The notes: generated from the sequence alone by a model not told the origin. DNA of 64,000 nt from an uncultured Roseburia sp. (GCA_947564465.1 CANOCV010000011.1:1-64000), one strand, 5' to 3'; shown: positions 17,990 through 28,620, counted from the first letter of the stretch. Translations and numbers: made by a program.

Positions 17990-18832
17990 ATGGGAATTAA
18001 ATCTTATAACCCATATACACCTTCCAGAAGAAATATGACGGGTTCTGATTTTTCCGAAATCACAAAGAAGACTCCGGAGAAGTCATTGACAACTTCTTTA
18101 AAGAAGAATTCTGGTCGTAACAATCAGGGTAAAATTACTGTTAGACATCAGGGCGGTGGAAACAGAAGAAAATATAGAATTATTGATTTTAAGAGAAGAA
18201 AAGACGGAATTGAAGCTACCGTAATCGGAATTGAGTATGATCCGAACAGAACAGCGAATATCGCGTTGATCTCTTATGCGGACGGTGAGAAGGCATATAT
18301 CCTTGCACCGGAAGGACTGACAGACGGTATGAAGGTTATGAACGGACCGGAGGCAGAGGTTAGAGTGGGAAATTGTTTGCCGCTTGAGAACATTCCGGTA
18401 GGTACACAGGTACACAATATTGAGTTATACGCCGGCAAGGGCGGTCAGATGGTACGTTCCGCCGGCATGAGCGCACAGTTGATGGCAAAAGAAGGAAAAT
18501 ACGCGACTCTTCGTCTTCCTTCTGGTGAGATGAGAATGGTTCCGATCAACTGCCGTGCAACGGTTGGCGTTGTCGGAAACGGCGATCACAGCCTTATTAA
18601 TATCGGTAAAGCAGGACGTAAGCGTCATATGGGTATCCGCCCGACAGTACGCGGTTCCGTTATGAACCCGAATGACCATCCACATGGTGGTGGAGAAGGT
18701 AAGGCGCCGGTTGGACGTCCTGGCCCATGTACACCTTGGGGCAAGCCGGCTCTCGGACTTAAGACACGTAAAAAGAAAAAGGCTTCTAACAAGCTGATTG
18801 TAAGAAGAAGAGACGGTAGAGCTATTAAATAG
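17990..18832 (+). CDS. rplB: Ribosomal protein L2
   Basis: This 280-residue 50S protein is needed for subunit association and the peptidyl-transferase centre. The conserved C-terminal motif [15 protein letters not shown] (about residues 227-241), with the functionally important His, is intact, and the basic tail [17 protein letters not shown] is standard. The ribosome binding site is AAAGGAG. Confidence 0.97.
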   Translation: MGIKSYNPYTPSRRNMTGSDFSEITKKTPEKSLTTSLKKNSGRNNQGKITVRHQGGGNRRKYRIIDFKRRKDGIEATVIGIEYDPNRTANIALISYADGEKAYILAPEGLTDGMKVMNGPEAEVRVGNCLPLENIPVGTQVHNIELYAGKGGQMVRSAGMSAQLMAKEGKYATLRLPSGEMRMVPINCRATVGVVGNGDHSLINIGKAGRKRHMGIRPTVRGSVMNPNDHPHGGGEGKAPVGRPGPCTPWGKPALGLKTRKKKKASNKLIVRRRDGRAIK

Positions 18833-18850
18833 TAGATAGGAGGAAATACA

Positions 18851-19132
18851 ATGGCTAGATCACTGAAAAAAGGACCATTTGCGGACGAGAGCTTACTGAA
18901 AAAAGTAGATGCTATGAATGCTTCTGGTGATAAGACAGTTATAAAGACATGGTCACGTCGTTCTACAATTTTTCCATCCTTCGTTGGACACACAATCGCT
19001 GTTCATGACGGAAGAAAACATGTACCTGTATACGTGACGGAAGATATGGTTGGACACAAACTTGGTGAGTTTGTAGCTACAAGAACTTACAGAGGACATG
19101 GCAAGGACGAAAAGAAATCGGGCGTTAGATAG
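18851..19132 (+). CDS. rpsS: Ribosomal protein S19
   Basis: This 93-residue 30S head protein contacts S13 and the 23S rRNA across the B1a bridge. It begins [20 protein letters not shown] and has the conserved HNGR-equivalent [11 protein letters not shown] stretch. The site AGGAGG is 7 bases before ATG. Confidence 0.97.
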   Translation: MARSLKKGPFADESLLKKVDAMNASGDKTVIKTWSRRSTIFPSFVGHTIAVHDGRKHVPVYVTEDMVGHKLGEFVATRTYRGHGKDEKKSGVR

Positions 19133-19146
19133 AAAGGAGGTTTCTC

Positions 19147-19533
19147 ATGGCTAAGGGACATAGAAGTCAGATTAAGAGAGAGAGAAACGCAGTAAAAGAC
19201 ACCAGACCTTCAGCAAAGTTATCTTATGCTAGAATGTCAGTTCAGAAAGCTTGCTTCGTCTTAGATGCTATCCGCGGAAAAGATGTTGAGACAGCGCTTG
19301 CGATTGTAACATACAATCCAAGATATGCTTCAAGCGTAATAGAGAAATTATTAAAATCAGCGATTGCAAATGCTGAGAACAATAACGGCATGAATGCAGC
19401 AAATCTTTATGTAGAAGAATGCTACGCAAATAAAGGACCAACAATGAAGAGAATCAGACCAAGAGCACAGGGAAGAGCTTACAGAATCGAAAAGAGAACG
19501 AGCCACTTAACAATTGTGCTGAATGAGAGATAG
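19147..19533 (+). CDS. rplV: Ribosomal protein L22
   Basis: This 128-residue 50S protein has a beta-hairpin that lines the exit tunnel next to L4. The C-terminal [20 protein letters not shown] (about 98-117) is the classical tunnel hairpin. The N-terminal extension [14 protein letters not shown] is slightly longer than in Bacillus. The next gene starts 10 bases after its stop. Confidence 0.97.
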   Translation: MAKGHRSQIKRERNAVKDTRPSAKLSYARMSVQKACFVLDAIRGKDVETALAIVTYNPRYASSVIEKLLKSAIANAENNNGMNAANLYVEECYANKGPTMKRIRPRAQGRAYRIEKRTSHLTIVLNER

Positions 19534-19543
19534 GAGGGCAAAC

Positions 19544-20200
19544 ATGGGACAGAAAGTGAATCCTCATGGCTTAAGAGTCGGCGTTATCAAAGACTGGGAC
19601 TCTAAATGGTATGCGGAAGCAGATTTTGCAGATTTATTGGTAGAAGATTATAATATCAGAGAATTTCTGAAGAAAAAGTTATACGCAGCGGGCGTTTCGA
19701 GAATTGAGATTGAAAGAGCGTCTGACAGAGTGAAGGTTATCCTTTACACAGCAAAGCCGGGTGTTGTAATCGGTAAGGGCGGAGCTGAGATTGAGAAGAT
19801 CAAAGGTGAATTGCAGAAGTTTACAGACAAGAAGCTGATTGTAGATATCAAAGAGGTAAAGCGGCCGGACAAAGATGCACAGCTTGTTGCGGAAAATATC
19901 GCGTTACAGCTTGAAAACCGTGTTTCCTTCCGTAGAGCTATGAAATCCTGTATGGGAAGATGTATGAAGGCAGGCGCAAAGGGAATTAAGACATCCTGCT
20001 CCGGACGCCTTGGCGGAGCCGATATGGCGCGTACAGAGTTTTATTCGGAGGGTACGATCCCGCTTCAGACACTCCGTGCAGACATTGATTACGGATTTGC
20101 GGAGGCTGATACGACTTACGGAAAGGTCGGCGTAAAGGTGTGGATTTACAAAGGCGAGGTACTTCCTACGAAAGGAAATAAGGAAGGAGGAACAAAATAA
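19544..20200 (+). CDS. rpsC: Ribosomal protein S3
   Basis: This 218-residue 30S protein at the mRNA entry site has helicase activity in the ribosome. The start is ATG 19544 ([13 protein letters not shown]) after AGGAGGG; the frame from 19523 overlaps rplV and is not used. A KH domain with [15 protein letters not shown] lies near residues 72-87. Confidence 0.97.
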   Translation: MGQKVNPHGLRVGVIKDWDSKWYAEADFADLLVEDYNIREFLKKKLYAAGVSRIEIERASDRVKVILYTAKPGVVIGKGGAEIEKIKGELQKFTDKKLIVDIKEVKRPDKDAQLVAENIALQLENRVSFRRAMKSCMGRCMKAGAKGIKTSCSGRLGGADMARTEFYSEGTIPLQTLRADIDYGFAEADTTYGKVGVKVWIYKGEVLPTKGNKEGGTK

Positions 20201-20637
20201 TGTTAATGCCAAAAAGAGTAAAACATCGTAAGCAGTTCCGCGGTACTATGACCGGAAAGGCTTTGAGAGGAAATAAAATCACAAATGGTTCTTACGGTAT
20301 CATTGCGATGGAGCCATGCTGGATTAAGTCCAATCAGATAGAGGCTGCCCGTATTGCTATGACGCGTTATATCAAGCGTGGCGGTAAAGTATGGATTAAA
20401 ATTTTCCCTGACAAACCAGTAACTGCAAAACCAGCTGAAACACGTATGGGTTCTGGAAAAGGAACATTGGAGTATTGGGTGGCTGTTGTAAAACCGGGCC
20501 GTGTATTGTTTGAGATTTCCGGAGTATCCGATGAAATTGCAAGAGAAGCATTGCGTCTGGCTACACACAAATTACCTTGTAAATGTAAAGTGGTTTCGCG
20601 TGCAGACTTAGAAGGCGGTGAATCAAATGAAAACTAA
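20200..20637 (+). CDS. rplP: Ribosomal protein L16
   Basis: This 145-residue 50S protein lies near the A site and is involved in tRNA accommodation. It begins [15 protein letters not shown], the usual L16 opening, on a TAATG overlap with rpsC. The conserved [17 protein letters not shown] is near residues 86-102. Confidence 0.97.
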   Translation: MLMPKRVKHRKQFRGTMTGKALRGNKITNGSYGIIAMEPCWIKSNQIEAARIAMTRYIKRGGKVWIKIFPDKPVTAKPAETRMGSGKGTLEYWVAVVKPGRVLFEISGVSDEIAREALRLATHKLPCKCKVVSRADLEGGESNEN

Positions 20638-20836
20638 TAAATATTTAGAAGAATTAAATACACAGTCCGCAGCAGAGTTAAAGCTGCAGTTGGTGGAAGC
20701 TAAAAAAGAACTTTTCAATTTGAGATTCCAGAATGCAACAAACCAGTTAGATAATACGAGCAGAATCAAAGAAGTGAGAAGAAATATTGCCAGAATTCAG
20801 ACAATCATCACTCAGAAGGAAAGCGTTGCAGAATAA
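20627..20836 (+). CDS. rpmC: Ribosomal protein L29
   Basis: This 69-residue helical protein at the tunnel exit is a neighbour of L23. ATG 20627 is chosen, 8 bases after GAAGGCGG and giving the normal start [18 protein letters not shown]; an in-frame GTG three codons earlier is the alternative. The gene overlaps rplP by 11 bases. Confidence 0.95.
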   Translation: MKTNKYLEELNTQSAAELKLQLVEAKKELFNLRFQNATNQLDNTSRIKEVRRNIARIQTIITQKESVAE

Positions 20837-20865
20837 TATTATTCTAACAGAAAGGAGTACCCGTC

Positions 20866-21123
20866 GTGGAAGAAAGAAATCTTAGAAAAACACGTGTCGG
20901 CGTTGTTGTAAGCGATAAGATGGATAAGACAATCGTAGTTGCGGTAAAGGACAACGTAAGACATGCATTATACAATAAAATCGTGAAGAAAACTTATAAA
21001 TTAAAAGCTCATGATGAGAACAACGAGTGTAAGATCGGTGATACTGTCAGAGTAATGGAAACAAGACCTCTCTCGAAAGATAAAAGATGGAGACTTGTGG
21101 AAATCATGGAAAGAGCGAAATAA
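20866..21123 (+). CDS. rpsQ: Ribosomal protein S17
   Basis: This is an 85-residue primary binding protein of 16S rRNA. It uses a GTG start (20866) with AAAGGAG 9 bases before it. The protein reads [20 protein letters not shown] and contains the OB-fold motif [15 protein letters not shown]. Confidence 0.96.
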   Translation: MEERNLRKTRVGVVVSDKMDKTIVVAVKDNVRHALYNKIVKKTYKLKAHDENNECKIGDTVRVMETRPLSKDKRWRLVEIMERAK

Positions 21124-21141
21124 TAGAAGGAGGCTACCAGC

Positions 21142-21510
21142 ATGATACAACAGGAAAGTAGATTGAAAGTAGCCGATAACACAGGCGCAAAAGAATTACT
21201 CTGCATTCGTGTTATGGGCGGTTCTACAAGAAGATATGCGAATATCGGTGATGTAATTACTGCTACTGTGAAAGATGCAACACCAGGCGGCGTTGTAAAA
21301 AAAGGAGATGTAGTAAAAGCAGTAGTTGTTCGTACAGTAAAGGGTGCACGTCGCAAAGATGGTTCCTATATAAAATTTGACGAGAATGCTGCTGTTATTA
21401 TTAAGGATGACAAAACTCCAAGAGGTACTCGTATTTTTGGACCAGTAGCAAGAGAGCTTCGTGAAAAACAGTTTATGAAAATTGTTTCTCTGGCTCCGGA
21501 AGTATTGTAG
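21142..21510 (+). CDS. rplN: Ribosomal protein L14
   Basis: This 122-residue 50S interface protein forms bridges B5 and B8 and binds RsfS in stationary phase. It begins [20 protein letters not shown]. The signature [18 protein letters not shown] is near residues 58-76. The site GAAGGAGG precedes it. Confidence 0.97.
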   Translation: MIQQESRLKVADNTGAKELLCIRVMGGSTRRYANIGDVITATVKDATPGGVVKKGDVVKAVVVRTVKGARRKDGSYIKFDENAAVIIKDDKTPRGTRIFGPVARELREKQFMKIVSLAPEVL

Positions 21511-21522
21511 GAGGAATCGAAG

Positions 21523-21834
21523 ATGGCAAGTTTAAAAATAAAGACTGGCGATACAGTTAAAGTGATCGCAGGGAAAGACAAAGACAAAGAGGGCAAGGTA
21601 ATTGCCGTAAACAAAAAAAATAATACACTTCTTGTTGAGGGCATCAACATGGTGACAAAGCATACCAAGCCAAGCATGGCAAATCAGCAGGGCGGTATCG
21701 TGCATCAGGAGGCTCCGATTCATGCTTCTAACGTGATGTATCTTCACAAGGGAAAAGCGACAAGAGTTGGTTTTAAGATGGACGGAGACAAGAAAGTTCG
21801 TTATGCAAAATCCACAGGTGATATTATCGATTAA
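21523..21834 (+). CDS. rplX: Ribosomal protein L24
   Basis: This 103-residue assembly initiator of the 50S subunit has an N-terminal KOW motif, [17 protein letters not shown], typical of L24. The site AGGAGG is 8 bases before ATG. The 12-base spacer to rplN indicates continuous transcription. Confidence 0.97.
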   Translation: MASLKIKTGDTVKVIAGKDKDKEGKVIAVNKKNNTLLVEGINMVTKHTKPSMANQQGGIVHQEAPIHASNVMYLHKGKATRVGFKMDGDKKVRYAKSTGDIID

Positions 21835-21857
21835 TTCAGGAGAGGAGGTTTAAGAAG

Positions 21858-22397
21858 TTGAGTAGATTGAAAGAGCAGTATCAGAATGAGATCGTAGACG
21901 CTATGGTCAAAAAATTTGGATATAAGAATAAAATGGAAGTTCCGAAGCTTTCCAAGGTTGTCATCAACATGGGTGTCGGTGAAGCAAAGGAAAATGCGAA
22001 GATTCTTGAGACAGCGATGAAAGATATGGAAATCATTGCAGGACAGAAGCCGGTAATGACAAAGGCTAAGAATTCCGTGGCAAACTTTAAGATTCGTGAA
22101 GGGATGCCGATCGGTTGTAAGGTGACATTGAGAGGCGAGAAGATGTATGAGTTCGTTGACCGTCTTGTGAATTTGGCATTGCCGCGCGTGCGTGACTTCA
22201 GAGGCGTTAATCCGAACGCATTTGACGGAAGAGGCAACTATGCACTTGGTATTAAAGAGCAGCTGATTTTCCCTGAAATTGAATACGACAAGGTAGACAA
22301 AATAAGAGGAATGGATGTTATCTTTGTTACAACTGCAAGGACAGACGAAGAAGCACGTGAGTTATTGACACAGTTCAATATGCCATTCGCGAAATAA
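21858..22397 (+). CDS. rplE: Ribosomal protein L5
   Basis: This 179-residue 50S central-protuberance protein contacts 5S rRNA and the P-site tRNA. It starts at TTG 21858, supported by AGGAGG 8 bases upstream and the normal L5 N-terminus [12 protein letters not shown]. The L5 signature [15 protein letters not shown] is near residues 34-49. Confidence 0.96.
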   Translation: MSRLKEQYQNEIVDAMVKKFGYKNKMEVPKLSKVVINMGVGEAKENAKILETAMKDMEIIAGQKPVMTKAKNSVANFKIREGMPIGCKVTLRGEKMYEFVDRLVNLALPRVRDFRGVNPNAFDGRGNYALGIKEQLIFPEIEYDKVDKIRGMDVIFVTTARTDEEARELLTQFNMPFAK

Positions 22398-22414
22398 GAC
22401 AGGAGGGAATTCAA

Positions 22415-22600
22415 ATGGCAAAGACTTCAATGAAAGTAAAACAGCAGCGTAAACAAAAATTCTCTTCCAGAGAATATAATCGTTGTAAAATCTGTGGCCG
22501 TCCACATGCATATTTAAGAAAATACGGCGTTTGCAGAGTATGCTTCCGTGAGCTGGCGTACAAGGGCCAGATTCCGGGCGTGAAAAAGGCCAGCTGGTAA
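22415..22600 (+). CDS. rpsN: Ribosomal protein S14, zinc-binding type Z
   Basis: This short 61-residue S14 has four zinc ligands: C24 and C27 (CKIC), C40 and C43 (CRVC). This C+ form is the usual operon-encoded S14 of Firmicutes; a zinc-free paralogue, if present, lies elsewhere. The site AGGAGGG is ahead of ATG 22415. Confidence 0.97.
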   Translation: MAKTSMKVKQQRKQKFSSREYNRCKICGRPHAYLRKYGVCRVCFRELAYKGQIPGVKKASW

Positions 22601-22660
22601 TTGGCGCTGCTAAGGTTGTATTGAGTAAAAGTAAAGGAAAATATAGGAGGAAAACACATC

Positions 22661-23065
22661 ATGACGATGACAAGTGATCCAATTGCAGATATGCTTACAA
22701 GAATCCGTAATGCAAACACTGCGAAACATGATACAGTTGATATTCCATCTTCCAAAATCAAAGTGGCAATCGCAGATATTTTGGTAAGAGAGGGATATAT
22801 CGTAAAATATGATATCATTGAAGATGGTATTGTGAAGACCATCCGTGTTACATTAAAATACGGTGCAGATAAAAACGAAAAAATTATTACAGGTTTAAAG
22901 AGAATTTCCAAGCCGGGTCTTCGTGTATATGCAGGCAAGGATAATTTGCCGAAGGTTCTTGGCGGATTGGGAATTGCGATTCTTTCTACGAATCAGGGAA
23001 TTGTTACAGACAAAGAGGCGCGCAAGCTTCAGGTTGGCGGCGAGGTATTAGCGTTTGTTTGGTAG
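22661..23065 (+). CDS. rpsH: Ribosomal protein S8
   Basis: This 134-residue primary binder of the 16S central domain is the autoregulator of the spc operon in E. coli. It begins [20 protein letters not shown] and ends with the conserved [15 protein letters not shown]. The site TAGGAGG precedes ATG 22661. A 60-base spacer separates it from rpsN. Confidence 0.97.
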   Translation: MTMTSDPIADMLTRIRNANTAKHDTVDIPSSKIKVAIADILVREGYIVKYDIIEDGIVKTIRVTLKYGADKNEKIITGLKRISKPGLRVYAGKDNLPKVLGGLGIAILSTNQGIVTDKEARKLQVGGEVLAFVW

Positions 23066-23250
23066 TAAAAAGCCAACGAGGTGTTTTATTGGGTAAAAGC
23101 GGCTCAGTAAGACCAAAGTAAATTATCCAAAAGTATAACCCGCCTTGTGAGGACGGACATACTCATAAATATAAAAAGTGTCTGTGGGACAGACAAATAT
23201 CAATAGAAGACGACGGCGGAGGCCGTTCAACAAAAACAGGAGGTACGGGC
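23066..23250 (+). other. Unusually long rpsH-rplF spacer with small hairpins
   Basis: No ORF with a ribosome binding site is seen in these 185 bases; neighbouring spacers are mostly 10-60 bases. TGTCTGT-GGG-ACAGACA (23179-23195) is a perfect 7-base stem, and ACGGC-GGAG-GCCGT forms a smaller hairpin just before the rplF ribosome binding site. They have no U-tract, so they are not terminators. A role in RNA processing or rplF translation control is possible. Confidence 0.4.
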
Positions 23251-23790
23251 ATGTCACGTATAGGAAGAATGCCAATCGCGATTCCGGCAGGCGTAACTGT
23301 TGAAATTGCAGAAAATAATCAGGTGACTGTAAAAGGTCCTAAAGGAACATTAAGCAGAGTATTACCATCTGAGATGGAAATCAAAGTAGAGGGTTCTGAA
23401 GTAACCGTTACAAGACCGAATGATTTAAAGAAAATGAAATCCTTACACGGTTTGACAAGAACTCTGATTAATAATATGGTTGTCGGCGTAACGGACGGCT
23501 TTACAAAAGAGTTAGAAGTAAACGGTGTCGGTTACAAAGCATCAAAGTCCGGTAAGAAATTGACATTAAACCTTGGCTATTCGCATCCGGTAGAGATGGA
23601 AGATCCGGAGGGCTTGGAGTCTACGGTAGATGGCAATAAGATTTTCGTCAAGGGTATCGATAAAGAAAAAGTTGGCCAGTATGCAGCTGAAATCAGAGAT
23701 AAGAGAAGACCTGAGCCGTATAAGGGAAAAGGTATCAAATATGCTGATGAGGTTATCAGACGTAAAGTAGGTAAGACCGGTAAGAAATAG
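23251..23790 (+). CDS. rplF: Ribosomal protein L6
   Basis: This 179-residue 50S protein lies beside the sarcin-ricin loop. It has the two repeated L6 folds and the C-terminal signature [20 protein letters not shown] (about 151-170). ATG 23251 follows AGGAGG at 9 bases. Confidence 0.97.
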   Translation: MSRIGRMPIAIPAGVTVEIAENNQVTVKGPKGTLSRVLPSEMEIKVEGSEVTVTRPNDLKKMKSLHGLTRTLINNMVVGVTDGFTKELEVNGVGYKASKSGKKLTLNLGYSHPVEMEDPEGLESTVDGNKIFVKGIDKEKVGQYAAEIRDKRRPEPYKGKGIKYADEVIRRKVGKTGKK

Positions 23791-23797
23791 TTAAAAG

Positions 23798-23938
23798 GTA
23801 TACCAGACGCCATAGGCCAGGCAATATCAATGAAATACTCCAGAGTATACCATTATGCCAAAGATCGGGCAATATCAATGAAATTACTCCAGAGTATACC
23901 ATTATGCCAAAGATCAGGCAATATCAATGAAAGGATGA
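23798..23938 (+). repeat. 48/49-bp tandem repeat ahead of rplR
   Basis: The element CAATATCAATGAAA recurs at 23822, 23870 and 23919, with the core TACTCCAGAGTATACCATTA between copies 1-2 and 2-3. The last copy runs into the rplR ribosome binding site. ATACTC-CA-GAGTAT is a dyad. The core is shared with the array ahead of rpmJ at 29079-29188. No such repeat is known to me in spc operons. Confidence 0.85.
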
Positions 23939-23944
23939 CAAGAG

Positions 23945-24313
23945 ATGGTTAATAAAGTGTCAAGAACTAAAGTTCGTGAAAAGAAACATAGAAGAGTGCG
24001 TAACCGTTTGTCCGGAACAACGGAGAGACCACGTTTAGCTGTGTTTAGAAGTAACAATCACATGTACGCTCAGATTATTGACGATACAGTTGGAAATACA
24101 CTTGCAGCAGCTTCTACACTTGACAAGGATGTAAAGGCGGCATGTGAGAAAACGAATAACGTTGATGCAGCGGCACAGGTTGGTACTGCAATTGCAAAGA
24201 AAGCATTAGAGAAGGGGATTTCATCTGTTGTCTTTGACAGAGGCGGTTTCTTATATGCAGGAAAAGTAAAAGCTTTAGCTGATGCAGCCAGAGAAGCTGG
24301 ATTGAATTTCTAG
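23945..24313 (+). CDS. rplR: Ribosomal protein L18
   Basis: This 122-residue protein anchors 5S rRNA in the 50S subunit. It contains the typical [20 protein letters not shown] (about 21-40) and the C-terminal [14 protein letters not shown]. The ribosome binding site (GAAAGGATG) lies in the last copy of the upstream tandem repeat. Confidence 0.97.
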   Translation: MVNKVSRTKVREKKHRRVRNRLSGTTERPRLAVFRSNNHMYAQIIDDTVGNTLAAASTLDKDVKAACEKTNNVDAAAQVGTAIAKKALEKGISSVVFDRGGFLYAGKVKALADAAREAGLNF

Positions 24314-24331
24314 TAAGGAGGAAAACGGTAC

Positions 24332-24841
24332 ATGAAACGTACAATTATTGATGCTAGTCAATTGGAATTAACAGAAAAAGTGGTATCAATTAAACGTGTA
24401 ACAAAGGTTGTAAAGGGCGGTCGTAATTTCCGTTTTACAGCGCTGGTTGTTGTTGGCGACGGCAATGGTCATGTTGGTGCAGGTTTAGGAAAAGCTGCCG
24501 AAATTCCTGAAGCGATTCGCAAGGGAAAAGAAGACGCTATGAAGAAGCTGATTTCTGTTAAATTGGATGAGAATCATAGTATTACACATGATATTTCAGG
24601 AAAGCATACAGGTGCTTCCGTATTGTTAAAGAGAGCTCCGGAAGGTACCGGTGTTATCGCGGGCGGTCCTGCGCGAAACGTGTGTGAGCTTGCAGGTATC
24701 CAAAATATCCGTACAAAATCTCTGGGCTCCAACAATAAGCAGAACGTTGTGCTTGCAACAATGAATGCTTTGAGTCAGTTAAAGTCCCCGGAAGAAGTAG
24801 CGAAACTTCGCGGCTTATCCGTTGAAGAAGTAGTGGGTTAA
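24332..24841 (+). CDS. rpsE: Ribosomal protein S5
   Basis: This 169-residue 30S protein with a double-stranded-RNA-binding-like N-domain affects decoding accuracy. The signature [20 protein letters not shown] is near residues 30-49. The site AAGGAGG precedes ATG 24332. Confidence 0.97.
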   Translation: MKRTIIDASQLELTEKVVSIKRVTKVVKGGRNFRFTALVVVGDGNGHVGAGLGKAAEIPEAIRKGKEDAMKKLISVKLDENHSITHDISGKHTGASVLLKRAPEGTGVIAGGPARNVCELAGIQNIRTKSLGSNNKQNVVLATMNALSQLKSPEEVAKLRGLSVEEVVG

Positions 24842-24854
24842 GGAGGAATTTAAA

Positions 24855-25037
24855 ATGGCAGAGAAATTAAAAATCACACTGATAAAGTCTACAATCGGAG
24901 CAGTGCCTAAGAACAGAAAGACGGTAGAAGCTTTGGGCTTGAATAAGATTGGCAAAACAGTTGAAATGCCTGATAACAAAGCCGTCAGAGGTATGATCCA
25001 GAACGTAAAACATTTGGTAAAAGTAGAAGAAGTATAA
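24855..25037 (+). CDS. rpmD: Ribosomal protein L30
   Basis: This 60-residue 50S protein has the typical opening LKITLIKSTIGAVPKNRKTV and the NVKHLVKVEEV end. It lies 13 bases after rpsE. Confidence 0.96.
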   Translation: MAEKLKITLIKSTIGAVPKNRKTVEALGLNKIGKTVEMPDNKAVRGMIQNVKHLVKVEEV

Positions 25038-25058
25038 ACTTAAAAAGGAGGTGCCATA

Positions 25059-25499
25059 ATGGACTTATCCAATTTACAGCCAGCAGCTGGCGCAAAACAG
25101 GGCGATAAATTCAGAAGAGGCCGTGGACACGGATCAGGAAATGGCAAAACAGCCGGCAAGGGACATAAAGGTCAGAAAGCTCGTTCAGGAGCGCCAAGAC
25201 CGGGATTCGAAGGCGGTCAGATGCCATTATACAGAAGATTACCGAAGAGAGGGTTCAAGTGCAGAAATTCCAAGGTTATTATCGGAATTAATTTGTCCGC
25301 TCTGGAAGTATTCGACAATGATGCAGTAGTATCTGTTGAAACATTGATTGAAAAAGGAATCGTAAAGAATCCAAGAGACGGTGTTAAGATTCTTGGAAAT
25401 GGAGAACTTACTAAGAAGCTTACAGTTCAGGCTAATGCATTCAGCGCAAGCGCAAAGGAAAAAATTGAGGCTCTTGGTGGAAAAGCTGAGGTGATCTAA
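25059..25499 (+). CDS. rplO: Ribosomal protein L15
   Basis: This 146-residue late-assembly 50S protein has the long Gly/Arg/Lys-rich N-terminal extension [20 protein letters not shown] (about 19-38) that threads the rRNA. The stop TAA overlaps the secY ATG by one base, so the two are translationally linked. Confidence 0.97.
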   Translation: MDLSNLQPAAGAKQGDKFRRGRGHGSGNGKTAGKGHKGQKARSGAPRPGFEGGQMPLYRRLPKRGFKCRNSKVIIGINLSALEVFDNDAVVSVETLIEKGIVKNPRDGVKILGNGELTKKLTVQANAFSASAKEKIEALGGKAEVI

Positions 25500-26815
25500 T
25501 GTTTGAGACAGTCCGCAATGCGTTTAAGGACGAAAATATACGGAAGAGAATGCTCTTTACATTTTTTATGTTGATTATAATTCGTCTGGGCTCGCAGCTG
25601 CCGATTCCTGGTGTAAATCAGGCGGTGTTTGCTGAGTGGTTTGCGAACCAGAGCAGCGATGCGTTTAGCTTTTTCGATGCAATTACGGGTGGTTCTTTCT
25701 TGCAGATGTCTATTTTTGCATTGAACATCACACCGTACATCACGTCGTCAATCATTATGCAGTTGCTTACAATTGCAATTCCTAAATTAGAGGAAATGCA
25801 GCGTGACGGCGAGGATGGAAGAAAGAAAATTGCAGAGATTACACGATATGTGACCGTAGCGCTTGCACTTATTGAGTCCATTGCGATGGCAATCGGCTTT
25901 GGAAGAAGCGGATATTTGACAGAGTACAACTTTATGACAACGCTACAGGTAATCGTAGCATTGACAGCCGGTTCTGCCGTACTCATGTGGATCGGTGAGA
26001 GAATTACGGACAAAGGTATCGGAAACGGTATCTCCATCGTTCTCGTTATCAACATTGTTTCACGTATTCCGCAGGACTTTGCAACTTTGTTTGAGCAGTT
26101 TGTAACGGGAAAGAATATCGCGCAGGCCACACTTGCAATTGTAATTATCCTTGCGATTATATTAGTAACCGTCGTATTCGTAATTGTGTTGCAGGATGCC
26201 GAAAGACGAATCCCGGTGACTTATTCCAAGAAGATTCAGGGAAGAAAGACTGTTGGCGGACAGTCAACGCATATTCCGTTGAAGGTAAATACCGGCGGTG
26301 TTATTCCGGTTATCTTTGCGCAGTCTTTGATGCAGTTCCCGGTAGTCATTGCTCAGATTTTAGGAAAAGGAAACGGAACCGGAATCGGAAGCAAGATATT
26401 GAAGGGATTATCCCAGGCGAACTGGTGTGATCCGTCCGAACCTATATATAGTATAGGATTGGTGGTATATATTGTATTAATCATTGCGTTTGCATATTTC
26501 TATACGTCTATTACATTCAATCCGTTGGAAATTGCAAATAATATGAAAAAACAGGGCGGATTTATTCCGGGAATCAGACCCGGAAAACCAACCAGTGATT
26601 TTCTGAACAAAATCTTAAATTACATTGTTTTTATCGGAGCGGCAGGTTTAACTATTGTCACGATCATACCGATCTTTTTCAATGGTGTATTTAATGCGGA
26701 CGTTTCCTTTGGTGGAACATCCATTATCATCATTGTTGGTGTTGTAATTGAGACAATCAAGCAGATTGAGTCACAGATGTTGGTACGTCATTATAAAGGA
26801 TTTTTGAATAATTAA
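25499..26815 (+). CDS. secY: Protein translocase channel subunit SecY
   Basis: This 438-residue integral membrane protein with ten helices is the channel of the Sec pathway together with SecE and SecG. The N-terminus FKDENIRKRMLFTFFMLIII and the conserved cytoplasmic loops, including the one with QDAERRIPVTYSKK (about residues 232-245), are present. It is placed in the standard position after rplO and is the membrane-protein member of the operon. Confidence 0.97.
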   Translation: MFETVRNAFKDENIRKRMLFTFFMLIIIRLGSQLPIPGVNQAVFAEWFANQSSDAFSFFDAITGGSFLQMSIFALNITPYITSSIIMQLLTIAIPKLEEMQRDGEDGRKKIAEITRYVTVALALIESIAMAIGFGRSGYLTEYNFMTTLQVIVALTAGSAVLMWIGERITDKGIGNGISIVLVINIVSRIPQDFATLFEQFVTGKNIAQATLAIVIILAIILVTVVFVIVLQDAERRIPVTYSKKIQGRKTVGGQSTHIPLKVNTGGVIPVIFAQSLMQFPVVIAQILGKGNGTGIGSKILKGLSQANWCDPSEPIYSIGLVVYIVLIIAFAYFYTSITFNPLEIANNMKKQGGFIPGIRPGKPTSDFLNKILNYIVFIGAAGLTIVTIIPIFFNGVFNADVSFGGTSIIIIVGVVIETIKQIESQMLVRHYKGFLNN

Positions 26816-26816
26816 T

Positions 26817-26860
26817 GTGTACCGTGGGGGTGCGGCGTAGCCGTATCTCCCATGGTGCAC
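26817..26860 (+). other. Structured element between secY and adk
   Basis: GTGTACCGTGGG (26817-26828) pairs with CCCATGGTGCAC (26849-26860) with two G-U pairs, and a CGGC-GTA-GCCG hairpin lies in the loop. No U-tract follows, so it is more likely a processing or attenuation structure than a full terminator. Confidence 0.45.
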
Positions 26861-26920
26861 TAAAGTTGTTTATGGAGAAAAGTAATAAAAAATTATATAA
26901 AATTAAGGAGGTTTACTGGT

Positions 26921-27565
26921 ATGAAGATTATTATGTTAGGCGCCCCGGGAGCGGGAAAAGGAACACAGGCAAAGCAGATTGCCGGAAAGTATAATATTCC
27001 GCATATTTCCACAGGAGATATTTTCCGTGCAAACATCAAAGAGGGAACGGAGCTTGGCAAAAAAGCAAAAGAGTACATGGATCAGGGCTTGTTGGTTCCT
27101 GACGAGCTGACCTGTGATCTTGTCGTTGACAGAATTCAGCAGGATGACTGCAAGAACGGTTTTGTACTGGATGGATTCCCAAGAACGATTCCGCAGGCAG
27201 AGGCGTTAGATGCAGCGTTGACAAAGCTGGGAGAGAAGATGGATTATGCGATTGACGTCGATGTTCCGGATGAGAACATTGTAAACCGCATGGGCGGCAG
27301 ACGTGCATGTATCAATTGCGGCGCGACTTACCATATCGTATCTATTCCGCCGAAGAAAGAGGGAATCTGCGATACCTGCGGCAATGAGCTTGTATTAAGG
27401 GATGATGATAAGCCGGAAACCGTTCAGAAGCGTTTGAACGTATATCATGAGCAGACACAGCCGCTGATTGACTATTATACGAAACAGGGAATTTTAAAAT
27501 CCGTTGACGGAACACAGCCGATGGAAGATGTATTTGCATCTATTGTGAAGATTTTAGGAGCATAA
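26921..27565 (+). CDS. adk: Adenylate kinase
   Basis: This enzyme catalyses ATP + AMP = 2 ADP and keeps the adenylate pool in balance. At 214 residues it has P-loop GAPGAGKGT (7-15), a long-form LID domain with four cysteines (CINC near 130 and CDTC near 150), which bind structural zinc in Gram-positive enzymes, and [13 protein letters not shown] downstream. The site AAGGAGG precedes ATG 26921. Confidence 0.97.
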   Translation: MKIIMLGAPGAGKGTQAKQIAGKYNIPHISTGDIFRANIKEGTELGKKAKEYMDQGLLVPDELTCDLVVDRIQQDDCKNGFVLDGFPRTIPQAEALDAALTKLGEKMDYAIDVDVPDENIVNRMGGRRACINCGATYHIVSIPPKKEGICDTCGNELVLRDDDKPETVQKRLNVYHEQTQPLIDYYTKQGILKSVDGTQPMEDVFASIVKILGA

Positions 27566-27568
27566 GGA

Positions 27569-28366
27569 ATGTCAGTGACAATAAAGTCTGCCAGAGAAAT
27601 CGAATTGATGAGAGCGGCAGGAAAGATTCTCGCGAAGGTTCACCAGAATTTGGATCATGAGATTAAGCCGGGGATGTCCACATGGGATATTAACCGGCTG
27701 GGGGATGAAATGATTCGTGATTACGGATGCGTTCCCAATTTTCTGAATTATCAGGGATATCCGGCTTCGGTGTGCGTATCGGTAAATGAAGAGGTGGTTC
27801 ATGGGATACCGAGTAAAAAACGCATCCTGAAGGAGGGCGATATCGTGAGTCTGGATATGGGACTTATTTATAAAGGTTATCATTCGGATGCCGCGCGCAC
27901 GCATGGCGTAGGTGAGATTTCCAAGGAAGCGGCTGATTTAATTGCACGTACAAGACAAAGCTTCTTTGAGGGAATCCGCTATGCAAAGGAAGGAAAACAT
28001 TTGCATGATATATCGGCAGCGATCGGTGATTATGCGGAGAGCTTCGGCTATGGGGTCGTCTATGATCTGGTGGGTCACGGGATCGGGACACATCTTCATG
28101 AGTCGCCGGAGATTCCCAACTACAGACAGCCGCGCAGAGGAATCCGTTTGAAAAGCGGCATGACGCTCGCCATTGAACCAATGATCAATGCCGGGACGGC
28201 TAATGTCATATGGCTTGACGATGGGTGGACAGTTGTGTCAAAGGACCGTTCGTTGTCAGCGCACTATGAGAATACGGTCCTTATAACGGACGGAGAGCCG
28301 GAGATTCTGACGCTGACAGAGGAGGAAGCGGAGGATGGAATTTGCGATTGTAAAGGCCGGGCATGA
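27569..28366 (+). CDS. map: Methionine aminopeptidase, type I
   Basis: This 265-residue metallopeptidase removes N-terminal Met from nascent proteins. Metal ligands are visible in MGLIYKGYHSDAART (two Asp region), GHGIGTHLHESPEIPNY (His) and TLAIEPMIN (Glu). It starts 3 bases after adk. Its last 32 bases overlap the next gene. Confidence 0.95.
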   Translation: MSVTIKSAREIELMRAAGKILAKVHQNLDHEIKPGMSTWDINRLGDEMIRDYGCVPNFLNYQGYPASVCVSVNEEVVHGIPSKKRILKEGDIVSLDMGLIYKGYHSDAARTHGVGEISKEAADLIARTRQSFFEGIRYAKEGKHLHDISAAIGDYAESFGYGVVYDLVGHGIGTHLHESPEIPNYRQPRRGIRLKSGMTLAIEPMINAGTANVIWLDDGWTVVSKDRSLSAHYENTVLITDGEPEILTLTEEEAEDGICDCKGRA

Positions 28367-28586
28367 TAAGAGCCAGCTATACTTTATTATAAAGGAAGAA
28401 ACAGACTTTGTTTATCTGGTCAATGGGTCTACGAGGCCAGTGGAAAAGCCAAAGAAAAAGAATAAAAAACATATTCAGCCGATTAAAAAATTTCCGCAGG
28501 AGATCCGCGCTATTATGGAGGAGAGCCTGCCGGAGAATCAAAAAATAAAAAAGGCGATAAAAACCCTGAAAATATCATATAAATGA
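28335..28586 (+). CDS. KOW-domain RNA-binding protein (L14e-like)
   Basis: This 83-residue basic protein begins [20 protein letters not shown], a KOW-type RNA-binding fold, and continues with a Lys-rich tail, [15 protein letters not shown]. Such proteins sit between map and infA in many Clostridia and are annotated as ribosomal L14e-like; the role is not established. The start at ATG 28335 lies inside map, preceded by GGAGG motifs, so expression is coupled. Confidence 0.85.
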   Translation: MEFAIVKAGHDKSQLYFIIKEETDFVYLVNGSTRPVEKPKKKNKKHIQPIKKFPQEIRAIMEESLPENQKIKKAIKTLKISYK

Positions 28587-28620
28587 TACAGTAATTTCAA
28601 TGAGACAGAGGAGAATGAAA

